Positions 43,709-53,934 of a stretch of 64,000 nucleotides of DNA are shown here, piece by piece. The notes below the pieces were generated by a model. It did not search any database, was not told the origin of the DNA, and was given only the letters and a program-made list of their open reading frames with translations. Position numbers and translations under genes: made by a program. The stretch's first letter is position 1. Each line of letters opens with the position of its first letter. Source of the stretch: Candidimonas sp. SYP-B2681 (GTDB lineage Bacteria; Pseudomonadota; Gammaproteobacteria; Burkholderiales; Burkholderiaceae_B); the NCBI RefSeq assembly GCF_003971065.1, contig NZ_RYDV01000005.1:299045-363044 (forward strand). The letters run 5' to 3'.

Positions 43709-46700
43709 ATGCTGTCGGAGATTCCGCTTAAGGACAGGTTCTTTCAGTACTTATCACGTAGCCGGGCCAGAATGGGGCCATGGCATGACCGTGCTCCGGT
43801 AAGGGCGGAACTCTTTGGCATTGAGCGGCTGGAACAGCATGCGCAAAGTCTGGCCGCCGCCCAATCCATTACGGGCTCGCCGCCGCATGTTTCGTCGCTG
43901 CAGAAACGGCTAAACGAGAATGCCGCCGTACTACTGACCGTGTACCGAGGCAGTGCGAGAGAGCTCGAGAGTGGCCGCAGCATTGTTCCTGCTGCCGAGT
44001 GGCTGCTAGATAACTATCATCTGGTCGAGCAGCATGTTCGCGAAATCAGGGAAGACCTGCCTCCTGGCTTTTACCGTCAATTGCCGAAATTGGCGGGCGG
44101 GCCATTCGCGGGGTACCCTAGGGTATTCGGCCTTGCTTGGGCTTTCGTCGCTCATACTGACAGCAACTTTGATCCCGACACATTGCGGCGGTTCATTGCG
44201 TCTTATCAGCGGATACAACCATTGGCGATCGGTGAGTTATGGGCGGTGGCGATTACGCTGCGTATCGTCCTTATCGAAAATCTGCGGCGCCTGGCCGACC
44301 AGATCAGCGACGGGCAGAAAGCGCTGGCTGATGCCGAACTTCTGGTGGCTCGACTTCTCGACTCAAAGAATGTTCAGTTTGTTCTGGAAACCAAGACCGC
44401 ACCTTGGGCCGCCACCCCGTTGCCTGACTCGTTTGCTGCTCATTTGGCGAAACGCCTCAGAGACCTCGATCCCCGAACGACGCCAGCTCTCGTGTGGCTG
44501 GAAGAAAGGTTGACTGCACAAAATACGTCGATCGATGATGTGGTGCTGGATTTCCAGCAGCGGCAGGGGGCATCAAATGTGAGCGTGCGAAATATCATCA
44601 CGAGCATGCGGCTGATATCCGATATTGACTGGACGGAGCTGGTCGAAAAGGTTAGCCATGTCGATGAACGTCTTCGCGAAGCGAGTTCTTTTGCGCGGAT
44701 GGATTTTCCCACTCGCAATCTATATCGCAATGCTGTAGAGAAACTGGCACGCGGCTCATCTTTGTCGGAACTGGAGGTTGTCGACCGTGCATTGGATGCA
44801 GCACGCATGGCTCGGGCACAAACCAGTGACGAATTGCGCGCCCAGCGCGTCGGCGATCCTGGCTATTATCTTATTGCAGAGGGGCGCCCCGACCTGGAAC
44901 GGGAAATTGGCTTTAAGCCGCCGCTGCGGCTACGTCTGAGTCGCTTGAATGTACGGCTGGGGATTCGTGGCTACGTAAGTATTATCTTATTGCTTACGGC
45001 GGCGTTTCTCGGGGCAGCCCTTTCGGTCCTTTGGATTCCAGGTATGGCGATCGGCTGGCTAGCTGTATTCTTGCTCGCCGCTTTTTTTCCGGCAAGCGAG
45101 CTTGCAACAGCACTCTTGAATCGGGCCGTGTCGTGGACCTTCGACGCCGTTATATTGCCGGGACTCGAACTGAAGGGCGGCGTCCCGCACACGTTAAGAA
45201 CGCTCGTTGTGATACCCACACTGCTTAGCAGTCGCGGCGATCTTCTGGAGCAAATAGAGCGGCTCGAAGTGCACTATTTGGGGGACGCAGGCGGCGACCT
45301 GTCTTTTGCCCTATTGCTTGACGGCATCGATGCAGACCGGGAAGTCGTTCCGGGCGAAGAGCAGCTTCTGGCAGTGGCGGTAGACGCGTTTAAAGAGTTA
45401 AACAGCCGCTACGGTCTAGGACCCGCCGGTGACCGCTTCGTTTTGCTTTATCGTCGCCGGATTTTTAATCCGAGCGAGAATAAATGGATGGGATGGGAAC
45501 GCAAAAGGGGCAAGCTTCACGAGCTAAACCGACTGCTGCGCGGAGCCACTGACACCACCTTTATACCGGTGGGACAGCCTTCCATCGTGGTCCCGGCCGA
45601 TGTGCGCTACGTGATTACGTTGGACGCCGATACGCGACTACCGCGTGACGTTGTCCTGCGATTGGTCGGCAAGATGGCGCATCCTTTGAATAGGCCCTTA
45701 ATCGACGCTGCTCAACAGAGGGTTGTTAAAGGGTATGCCATTTTGCAGCCCCGCGTTACCCCAGCACTTCCTATAGGGCGCGAAGGCTCCATCTACCAAA
45801 GGGTTATCTCAAGCCCGGCCGGCATTGACCCTTACGCGGCGGCCATTTCCGATGTTTATCAGGATCTGTTTGGGGAAGGTTCCTACACTGGCAAGGGAAT
45901 ATATGATGTGGATGCTTTCGAAGCGGCGTTGACCGGGCGCATTCCCGAAAATGCATTGCTTAGCCACGATTTGTTCGAAGGCGTGTTCGCTCGCGCTGGG
46001 CTGGTCTCGGATGTCGAGGTCATCGAAGAAGCGCCATCGCGCTACGATGTCGCGGTTAAGCGCCAGCACCGATGGACGCGCGGCGATTGGCAGCTTGTTC
46101 CGTGGTTGTTCGACTATCGTAAGGGCGGTGCGACCATACCTTCCGTCGGACGCGGCAAAATGCTCGATAATTTGCGTCGTTCATTGATGGCACCAGCCTC
46201 AATGGTTGCGCTGGTTTGCAGCTGGTGCTTGCCCATGCCTGCGAGTGCATGGGGCACTCTGCTTATTCTTGCCTGCATTAGTGTGACGATATTCCTGCCC
46301 GCGCTTTTTTCTATAGTGCCACGGCGCAAGGGAATCGGTCTGCGAAGTCATATGCTAGTGTTGGCAAGTGATTTTCGTCTCGCCGCCATACAGACGCTCC
46401 TTGCCCTTGTGTTCCTCGCCGATCATGCGTGGCGCATGTGCGATGCCATCATCAGGACATTGATACGCCTATTCATCACTCGCCGTAACCTGCTTGAATG
46501 GACAACCGCGGCCCAGTCTTCCGGGGGGCCCTTACTGGACCTGTGGGGATTCTATAAAGAGATGGCGGGGAGCACCTTGCTCGCTTTGGTATTGACGCTG
46601 TCAGCGGTTATCTTTGTCCCAGCCTCAGGGCCGTTGGCCTTGCCGTTTATTCTCTTATGGGCTAGTGCGCCGTGGTTTGCGTTATGGGCGAGTCAGCCGC

Positions 46701-49700
46701 AGCTGGAACTGCGAGAAAAAGAAATATCGGGCTCGGATGTCAGGCGGTTGCGCCTGATGGCACGTCAGACCTGGCGATTTTTCGAGACCTTCGTCACGCC
46801 GGCGGATAACATGCTGCCTCCTGATAATTTCCAGGAGGAACCCCGGCCCGTTCTCGCTCATCGAACATCGCCCACGAATATCAGCCTATACCTGATGTCA
46901 GCCATTGCGGCTAGGGATTTCGGATGGGCAGGCGCAGTCCAGACCGTTGAGCGTCTTGAAGCTACGATATTGACGATGCAGAAGCTGGCGCGATTCAAGG
47001 GGCATTATTTCAATTGGTACGATACAGAAGACTTGCGACCGCTTGAACCCGCTTATGTCTCGTCCGTTGATAGCGGCAACCTTGCAGGCCACCTGATCGT
47101 GATTGCCAACGCATGCGAAGAGTGGATCAATAGCGCTCTTCTGATTAATCCGAGGCCCGGTGTTCGGGATAACCTTCAACTGGCGCGGCGGACAGTTGCC
47201 ACATTGCCCGCGGCAAGCGGCGAGCACGGACGACAGATCAATGCTCTGCTTGACGAGATCGAAGTCAAATTGGACAGCGTACAAGCCGATCAAGTCGTGT
47301 TTCCTACGCTGAAGAGACCGGCTGAAAAGGCGCTCAAGGCACTCATGGATGTGCTGCCGGCAACGGAAAACGAAGATTCCGCTAATACGCTTTTCTGGTT
47401 TGAAGCGCTCAGCGCATCGATTGCCGAGTACGGTCGCGACAGACTTATGATTGAAAATCCGGATAATACGCTGCCGGCCCGACTTCAGTCCCTCGCTGAT
47501 ACGGCGCGTGAAATGGCGCTTATCATGGACTTTGGCTTCCTTCTTAACCACGACAGGAAGCTGTTATCCATAGGATATCGCCATGATGACAATACGCTTG
47601 ATCCTAATTGCTACGATCTACTCGCCTCAGAAGCCAGACTTGCCAGTCTGTTTGCCATAGCGAAGGGCGATGTCGCGACACGTCACTGGATGCGTCTTGG
47701 CCGTATGGCGACGCCGCTGGATAACGGCGCAGCCCTGGTGTCATGGTCCGGTTCGATGTTTGAGTATTTGATGCCGTCGCTCGTCATGCGTGCACCCTAT
47801 GGCAGCCTGCTTGAACAGACTAATCGTTTAGTGGTTGCACATCAGCAAGCCTACGGTAAATCACTGAATATCCCGTGGGGCATTTCAGAGTCGGCCTATA
47901 ACGCACGCGATATGGAATTCACGTTGCAGTATTCTAATTTTGGCGTGCCGGGACTGGGCCTTAAACGTGGCCTTGCAGAGGATGTGGTGGTGGCACCCTA
48001 TGCCACAGGACTGGCGGCAATGGTTGATGCCGCAGGCGCCAGCGAGAACTACAGACACCTTTCCAGGATAGGCGCGCGCGGTCGCTATGGCTTTTACGAG
48101 GCGCTCGATTACACGCCTTCCCGGCTTCCCGAGAATAAGGACGTAGCCATCGTGCGCAATTACATGTCCCACCATCAGGGCATGACAATTGTTGCCATTG
48201 CGAATACCTTGCTTGAAGGCCGGATGCGTACCCGCTTCCATCGGGAACCAATGATTCAGGCGTGCGAATCGCTTCTTCAAGAGCGCATGCCGCGCGATGT
48301 TATCGTGACCCATCCACGAGCAGAGGAAGTTCGTGTGGCCGCGGGGACGGTGGTAAATAATGCGGCAACCGTGCGCCGCCATCTTGGCGCCCCAACTGGC
48401 GCTCCGATAACCCACTTGTTGTCGAACGGGCGATATACAGTGATGCTGACCACCTCGGGTGGGGGCGCAAGCCGTTGGCGAGATATTGCGGTAACGCGCT
48501 GGCGTGAGGATGCCACCTGCGACGGATGCGGCTCATTCATATTCTTGCGGGATATGCGCAACGGCAAGGTGTGGTCCGCGGGCTTGCAGCCCCTGGCGGC
48601 GGAAATGGATCATGAGGAAGTCATCTTTGCCGAAGACTACGCCCAGTTTATTCGGCGTGACGGCAACTTGACCACGACAATGGATGTCCTGGTGTCCGGC
48701 GAAGACGATGGCGAGGTTCGACGGGTGTCACTGACTAATAGCGGTCATCGGCCACGAGAAATCGAAGTCACTTCGTATGCGGAAATCGTCTTGACGGCCG
48801 CATCTGCCGACATGGCACATCCTGTGTTCGCGAAGATGTTTGTTACGACCAGTCATCTTGAAGAATTTGCGTCGCTTGTGGCCACGAGGCGCAGGCGATC
48901 GCCCGATGAGCCTGAACTGTGGGCGGCGCATTTTGCTGTTGTCGAAGGCGAGGCCGTAGGCGAGCCGCAATACGAATCTGATCGGGCAAGCTTCATCGGT
49001 CGGGGTCGGTCGGTTGCGGCGGCCGGCGCAATGGAAGATGACCAACCTCTTTCGGGTACGACCGGTACGGTTCTGGACCCAATTTTTGCGCTTCGATATC
49101 GCCTGCTGATCGCCCCTGGCAAAGTGGCGCGGATTGCATTCTGGACCGTAGTGGCGTCATCTGAAGCTGAGCTCATGGACATGATCGACAAGCATCACGA
49201 TCGGAGCGCTTTCGAACGGGCAAAGACACTGGCCTGGACCCAAGCTCAGGTCCAGCTTAGACACCTGGATATGGACGCAGATGAAGCGGCAGATTTCCAG
49301 CGCATGGCAGCACCCATTCTGTATGCGGATCCCCGTTACAGAGCTTCGTCTGAGGCAATCAGGCGTGGCGCAGGCCCACAGTCCGGACTCTGGCCTTATG
49401 CAATTTCTGGTGATTTACCTATCGTTCTGTTGCGCATCAACGACATCCAAGACATTGGCCGCGTGCGGCAACTGTTGCGCGCACATGAATACTGGCGCAT
49501 GAAGCGGCTAGCTGTCGACCTTGTTATTGTCAATGAGCGTGCTTCATCTTACGTGCAAGACCTGCAGAACGCCATCGAGACGGCGGTTCGAAGCAGCCGG
49601 TCGCGACCCCGCTTCGGGGGAGAGCTTGCGCAGGGTGCTGTCTTTGCCTTACGGGCAGATCTAATGACCGTCGAGAGTCGCAACTTGCTGCAGTCGGTGG

Positions 49701-52231
49701 CGAGAATTGCTTTGCTGGCTCATCGCGGGCCGATCGCCGAACAGCTTGCCCGTATTCCGAAATTCTCCGTGCAATCCGAGACCGTCAGTCGGCTAAAAGC
49801 GGTAAACGTTGTGTCCTTGTTGCCGACGCCCAGTGGTCTGGAGTTCTTCAACGGCCTTGGAGGGTTTGATAAGGGGGGGCATGAATATGTAACCATCTTG
49901 AATGACGGCGACTGCACGCCAGCGCCATGGATCAATGTCATTGCCAACCCCGACTTTGGGTTCCAGGTTGCCACTGAGGGCAGCGCTTACACCTGGGCGC
50001 TGAATAGCCGCGAGAACCAGCTTACTCCCTGGTCGAACGATCCGGTAGAGGATCGCTCGGGCGAGGTGATTTATATTCTTGATGAGACTACCCGACAGCT
50101 CTGGACACCGACCGCGCATCCAATTCGAGACAAGGGCTCTTATATCGCCCGTCACGGCCGTGGTTATAGCCGTTTCGAGCACGAGGTCGATGGTATCGCT
50201 GCCCAACTGCTGCAATACGTACCGCTCTCCGACCCAATAAAAATTTCCCGCCTCTCCCTGCGCAACGCCTCGGGAAAATCGCGTAGCTTGACGATCACAT
50301 GCTATGCGGAATGGGTACTCGGCACGTTCAGGGGTGCATCGGGCCCCTTTGTTGTCAGTTCGATCGACACTGACACAGGCGCCATGCTGGCGCGAAATCC
50401 GTGGAGCACTGCTTTTCCGGGCCTCGTGGCGTTTGCTGATCTGGCCGGCCGGCAGACAACATGGACAGCAGACCGTACCGAATTTATTGGACATAATCGG
50501 ACGCTTGCCGAACCGAAAGCCTTATTGAGGCGTGATTCGTTGTCCGGTGCGACGGGTGCCGGAATGGATCCCTGCGCAGCGTTGCAAACCGTTGTGAATA
50601 TTGAGCCCGGAGAGACGGTGGAAGTGGTGTGGTTTCTTGGGCAGTGCCGGTCTTTAGAGGCAACTCGCGAGTTGATTACCCGCTATCGCCAACGTGATTT
50701 AGACAGCGTTTTTATGGAGATCGCTGCACACTGGGATTCAGTGCTGGGTGCGGTCCAGGTCAAAACACCTGACAGAGCTACGGACATTCTCTTGAATGGC
50801 TGGCTGCTCTATCAGACCCTTGCCTGCCGGATATGGGCGCGTTCCGCTTTTTACCAGGCTAGCGGCGCTTATGGTTTTCGCGACCAGCTTCAAGACGGCA
50901 TGGCGCTCACCTTCGCTCAACCGCAAACAGTAAGGGCGCATCTTCTACGCGCGGCGGGGCGGCAGTTTGTAGAAGGGGATGTTCAGCACTGGTGGTTGCC
51001 GCATTCGGGGCAGGGCGTGCGCACACACATTTCCGATGATCGTGTGTGGCTTGCCTATGCCACAGCTACTTATATTGCGAGGACCGGCGATCTCGCGGTT
51101 TTGGATGAGAATGTGCCTTTTCTTGAAGGGCAAATATTGAAGACTGGCGAGCATGATGCCTTCTTCCAGCCTATGGTGGCCGATGAGTCGGGGTCTTTGT
51201 TTGAGCATTGCGCGCGCGGTCTGGATCAATGCCTTGCCTTGACCGGCGAACGCGGGCTGCCGCTGATGGGCACGGGCGACTGGAACGATGGCATGAATAG
51301 GGTCGGAGAAGGGGGGAAGGGTGAAAGCGTATGGTTAGGGTGGCTGTTATGGCGCACAATCGATTTATTCTTGCCCCTGGCGAAAGAGCGAGACGCCCAT
51401 CGTTCGATGCGCTGGCAAGAGCATGCGGTCAAGCTAAAAGAGTCCCTTGAGAGCAAGGCGTGGGATGGGGAGTGGTACCGCCGTGCCATTTTCGATGACG
51501 GTAGTTGGCTGGGCTCAAAGCATAACCAGGAATGTCGAATCGATTCTATTGCTCAGTCATGGGCAGTATTGTCGGGTGCTGCCGATCCGGAACGGGCCGC
51601 CGCCGCAATGGCAGCGCTTGAACAGCAGTTGGTTCGGCATGATCAACAAATCGCGTTGCTGTTTACCCCGCCTTTCGATAAGTCGGAACGGGATCCAGGC
51701 TACATCAAGGCCTATCCCCCCGGACTCAGGGAAAATGGTGGCCAATATAGCCATGCTGCCATGTGGGCCATTCTGGCCTGGACCAAGCTCGGCATGGGCG
51801 ATAAAGCATTCGACTTATTCAAATTGTTGAATCCTATCAATCATGCGCGCAGCCCGGACGAAGTCGAGCGCTACAAGGTGGAACCATACGTCGTCGCGGC
51901 AGATGTTTACTCAACCGCGCCGCATGTGGGACGCGGCGGATGGACCTGGTACACCGGATCAGCGGCGTGGATGTATCGCGCAGGTGTTGAAGGTATTCTG
52001 GGAATACGTCGCGAGGGCGGGTTTCTTGTCATCGCACCATGCCTTCCTGTCGCATGGCCGGCATATGACGCTGAAGTCAAATTTGGCTCTGCCTCGTACG
52101 ATATACGTGTCGAGAACGCTCGACGACTCCATCCAAGCGCGGTTTTGGACGGAATGGAAATTGGTTGTGCCAATGGCAAGGTGCGAGTCCTGATAAGCGA
52201 TGGCTCGCATAGACTTTCGATATCGATCTAA
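43709..52231 (+). CDS. ndvB: cyclic beta-1,2-glucan synthase (NdvB/ChvB-type, GT84-GH94)
   Basis: This 2840-residue protein is typical in length for NdvB/ChvB. An N-terminal ~400-residue cytoplasmic region is followed by membrane segments near residues 420-470. A GT84 glycosyltransferase domain follows, with DAD (VITLDADTRLPRD, Asp639/Asp641) and RQHRWTRGDWQ (from ~785). More membrane segments lie at about 830-1000. A glycoamylase-like central region contains NYMSHHQGMTIVAIANTLL. The C-terminal GH94 phosphorylase region has LMGTGDWNDGMNRVG around Asp2524/Asp2527. The enzyme initiates, elongates, cyclises and trims periplasmic beta-1,2-glucan, used in osmoadaptation and host contact. ATG 43709 follows GAGGGG. 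The TAA stop overlaps that of the convergent gene. Confidence 0.92.
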   Translation: MLSEIPLKDRFFQYLSRSRARMGPWHDRAPVRAELFGIERLEQHAQSLAAAQSITGSPPHVSSLQKRLNENAAVLLTVYRGSARELESGRSIVPAAEWLLDNYHLVEQHVREIREDLPPGFYRQLPKLAGGPFAGYPRVFGLAWAFVAHTDSNFDPDTLRRFIASYQRIQPLAIGELWAVAITLRIVLIENLRRLADQISDGQKALADAELLVARLLDSKNVQFVLETKTAPWAATPLPDSFAAHLAKRLRDLDPRTTPALVWLEERLTAQNTSIDDVVLDFQQRQGASNVSVRNIITSMRLISDIDWTELVEKVSHVDERLREASSFARMDFPTRNLYRNAVEKLARGSSLSELEVVDRALDAARMARAQTSDELRAQRVGDPGYYLIAEGRPDLEREIGFKPPLRLRLSRLNVRLGIRGYVSIILLLTAAFLGAALSVLWIPGMAIGWLAVFLLAAFFPASELATALLNRAVSWTFDAVILPGLELKGGVPHTLRTLVVIPTLLSSRGDLLEQIERLEVHYLGDAGGDLSFALLLDGIDADREVVPGEEQLLAVAVDAFKELNSRYGLGPAGDRFVLLYRRRIFNPSENKWMGWERKRGKLHELNRLLRGATDTTFIPVGQPSIVVPADVRYVITLDADTRLPRDVVLRLVGKMAHPLNRPLIDAAQQRVVKGYAILQPRVTPALPIGREGSIYQRVISSPAGIDPYAAAISDVYQDLFGEGSYTGKGIYDVDAFEAALTGRIPENALLSHDLFEGVFARAGLVSDVEVIEEAPSRYDVAVKRQHRWTRGDWQLVPWLFDYRKGGATIPSVGRGKMLDNLRRSLMAPASMVALVCSWCLPMPASAWGTLLILACISVTIFLPALFSIVPRRKGIGLRSHMLVLASDFRLAAIQTLLALVFLADHAWRMCDAIIRTLIRLFITRRNLLEWTTAAQSSGGPLLDLWGFYKEMAGSTLLALVLTLSAVIFVPASGPLALPFILLWASAPWFALWASQPQLELREKEISGSDVRRLRLMARQTWRFFETFVTPADNMLPPDNFQEEPRPVLAHRTSPTNISLYLMSAIAARDFGWAGAVQTVERLEATILTMQKLARFKGHYFNWYDTEDLRPLEPAYVSSVDSGNLAGHLIVIANACEEWINSALLINPRPGVRDNLQLARRTVATLPAASGEHGRQINALLDEIEVKLDSVQADQVVFPTLKRPAEKALKALMDVLPATENEDSANTLFWFEALSASIAEYGRDRLMIENPDNTLPARLQSLADTAREMALIMDFGFLLNHDRKLLSIGYRHDDNTLDPNCYDLLASEARLASLFAIAKGDVATRHWMRLGRMATPLDNGAALVSWSGSMFEYLMPSLVMRAPYGSLLEQTNRLVVAHQQAYGKSLNIPWGISESAYNARDMEFTLQYSNFGVPGLGLKRGLAEDVVVAPYATGLAAMVDAAGASENYRHLSRIGARGRYGFYEALDYTPSRLPENKDVAIVRNYMSHHQGMTIVAIANTLLEGRMRTRFHREPMIQACESLLQERMPRDVIVTHPRAEEVRVAAGTVVNNAATVRRHLGAPTGAPITHLLSNGRYTVMLTTSGGGASRWRDIAVTRWREDATCDGCGSFIFLRDMRNGKVWSAGLQPLAAEMDHEEVIFAEDYAQFIRRDGNLTTTMDVLVSGEDDGEVRRVSLTNSGHRPREIEVTSYAEIVLTAASADMAHPVFAKMFVTTSHLEEFASLVATRRRRSPDEPELWAAHFAVVEGEAVGEPQYESDRASFIGRGRSVAAAGAMEDDQPLSGTTGTVLDPIFALRYRLLIAPGKVARIAFWTVVASSEAELMDMIDKHHDRSAFERAKTLAWTQAQVQLRHLDMDADEAADFQRMAAPILYADPRYRASSEAIRRGAGPQSGLWPYAISGDLPIVLLRINDIQDIGRVRQLLRAHEYWRMKRLAVDLVIVNERASSYVQDLQNAIETAVRSSRSRPRFGGELAQGAVFALRADLMTVESRNLLQSVARIALLAHRGPIAEQLARIPKFSVQSETVSRLKAVNVVSLLPTPSGLEFFNGLGGFDKGGHEYVTILNDGDCTPAPWINVIANPDFGFQVATEGSAYTWALNSRENQLTPWSNDPVEDRSGEVIYILDETTRQLWTPTAHPIRDKGSYIARHGRGYSRFEHEVDGIAAQLLQYVPLSDPIKISRLSLRNASGKSRSLTITCYAEWVLGTFRGASGPFVVSSIDTDTGAMLARNPWSTAFPGLVAFADLAGRQTTWTADRTEFIGHNRTLAEPKALLRRDSLSGATGAGMDPCAALQTVVNIEPGETVEVVWFLGQCRSLEATRELITRYRQRDLDSVFMEIAAHWDSVLGAVQVKTPDRATDILLNGWLLYQTLACRIWARSAFYQASGAYGFRDQLQDGMALTFAQPQTVRAHLLRAAGRQFVEGDVQHWWLPHSGQGVRTHISDDRVWLAYATATYIARTGDLAVLDENVPFLEGQILKTGEHDAFFQPMVADESGSLFEHCARGLDQCLALTGERGLPLMGTGDWNDGMNRVGEGGKGESVWLGWLLWRTIDLFLPLAKERDAHRSMRWQEHAVKLKESLESKAWDGEWYRRAIFDDGSWLGSKHNQECRIDSIAQSWAVLSGAADPERAAAAMAALEQQLVRHDQQIALLFTPPFDKSERDPGYIKAYPPGLRENGGQYSHAAMWAILAWTKLGMGDKAFDLFKLLNPINHARSPDEVERYKVEPYVVAADVYSTAPHVGRGGWTWYTGSAAWMYRAGVEGILGIRREGGFLVIAPCLPVAWPAYDAEVKFGSASYDIRVENARRLHPSAVLDGMEIGCANGKVRVLISDGSHRLSISI

Positions 52232-53787
52232 AGCAGCCAGTCAATGGGTAGGAAGGACAGAAAACCGACGCTGGCGCGCCGCCACAAGCTGGCATGAGGT
52301 TCTGAGTCGTAGCGGATTTGTTTCCCCTCTTGATTCTCTAGCCAGTATAAATTCCCCGTGTCCGAAAGTTTGACTTCATAGGCGATGTCGGGAATGCGGT
52401 CCGAGAAGGCTGCACTGATGTGACGTGCCATTTCAGGGCTGTCGATCACGAACCCAAGCTCGGTATTCAATTTGGCCGAACGCGGATCAAAATTGAAGGA
52501 GCCCACGAAAATGCGCGATCCGTCCACCGAAAACGTTTTTGCATGCAGGCTGGAGCCCGAACTTCCGAATGGACCCGCGCTTCTGTTGCGGCGCGATTCA
52601 GGGGATAGACGCTTCATTTCGTATAGCTTGACGCCTGCTTCGAGCAGTGGTTTTCGTCGTTTTGCGTAGCCGGCATGGACTGCCGCTACATCCGTCGCAT
52701 CGAGCGAATTGGTCAGGACTTGTATCTTGACGCCGCGGTTGGCCATGGCAACGAAACCGGCGACACCGGTCTCGGTGGGCACAAAATAGGGCGACACCAG
52801 CTCTACTACGGATCTGGGCTTGCCAATTATTCTGTCCAGGTCATGTGTTAGCAGTTGAGAGTTGGGCACCTGACCGAGGCCCTTGCGCGGGTCATCGCTG
52901 ACCATATGTGTGGGTGCCCATTCCAACTCGATGGTTGCTGTCAGCAATTGACGAATCAGGGTGGATTTGCGCATTGCATTGATATACGCGGCCGCGCTGG
53001 GACTTTGCTCGAGCGTACCTGCTTCAGATCTTAGTTTTACGAGTTGTTCCGCATTAACCGCAGGCAACAGCAAACTCACCGGATAGGATGACTGACTATT
53101 CCAGTACCGGTCGAAATCATCGGATACGTCTTTGACGACCGGACCAAGCGCTACGACATCGAGATCGGCAAAAAGAATTCCATCGGTGGCGCCGAAGTAC
53201 TCGTCGCCGACATTGCGCCCGCCTATGATGGTTATCTGGTTGTCCGCCGTAAATGATTTATTGTGCATGCGGCGATTCAGACGCGAAAAATCGGTGAGAT
53301 AACCTATCCAGCGTGGCGCACGTATAACAAAGGGATTAAACAGTCGTACTTCAATATTTGGATGAAGATCAAGCCCAGACAACGTTGGATCGAGCCCCGC
53401 AGTGCTATTGTCGTCCAGCAATAACCGTACGCGCACGCCTCGGTTGGCAGCGGCGTGCAGCGCTTCAAACAAAAGCGTACCGGTCAAGTCTTTGTGCCAA
53501 ATGTAGTATTGGACGTCTAACGTGCGCTCGGCTGCTCGCGCGATCAAGACCCTTGCTGCGAAGGCGTCCTGGGGGTCACTTAAGGCATGAATGCCCGACT
53601 TTCCTGTATGCGCGGCGGCCATGTGCGAAATTGACTTGCCCAGTGTGGTGTCTTTGGACTCATCAAGGGGGAGCGCCCGCGAGATCGTTCGATGCTCGAG
53701 CGACGGCAAGGTGGTGCATCCACTTGTTAGCATGGAGCACAGGCAAACAAATAAAATACACGTGGCGGTGCTAATCGGTGCGCGCAT
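52228..53787 (-). CDS. phospholipase D-family protein (ClsC-type cardiolipin synthase-like, putative lipoprotein)
   Basis: From ATG 53787 (AGAGG upstream) the protein has 519 residues; the frame also allows 53835. The N-terminus is a signal sequence ending LTSGC, close to a lipobox. Two HKD motifs mark the PLD fold: HNKSFTADNQITIIGGRN (about 175) and HAKTFSVDGSRIFVGSFNFDPRS (about 415). ClsC condenses phosphatidylglycerol with phosphatidylethanolamine to make cardiolipin. The lipoprotein-like N-terminus would place the active site in the periplasm, which is less usual. Its TAG stop shares two bases with the stop of ndvB. Confidence 0.85.
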   Translation of the reverse strand: MRAPISTATCILFVCLCSMLTSGCTTLPSLEHRTISRALPLDESKDTTLGKSISHMAAAHTGKSGIHALSDPQDAFAARVLIARAAERTLDVQYYIWHKDLTGTLLFEALHAAANRGVRVRLLLDDNSTAGLDPTLSGLDLHPNIEVRLFNPFVIRAPRWIGYLTDFSRLNRRMHNKSFTADNQITIIGGRNVGDEYFGATDGILFADLDVVALGPVVKDVSDDFDRYWNSQSSYPVSLLLPAVNAEQLVKLRSEAGTLEQSPSAAAYINAMRKSTLIRQLLTATIELEWAPTHMVSDDPRKGLGQVPNSQLLTHDLDRIIGKPRSVVELVSPYFVPTETGVAGFVAMANRGVKIQVLTNSLDATDVAAVHAGYAKRRKPLLEAGVKLYEMKRLSPESRRNRSAGPFGSSGSSLHAKTFSVDGSRIFVGSFNFDPRSAKLNTELGFVIDSPEMARHISAAFSDRIPDIAYEVKLSDTGNLYWLENQEGKQIRYDSEPHASLWRRASVGFLSFLPIDWLL

Positions 53788-53934
53788 TGCCGGCCTCTTG
53801 TTAGTCGTCCGTGCCCAAGGAAGTTGAAAGGACATTGAGCTGGATTGTAAGCTGGCACAGTATAAGATTTAGATCAACCATTGTCCGGAAGCCGGGCATA
53901 TCCATTAATTGGAATCGAACATTGAGGGATTCTT

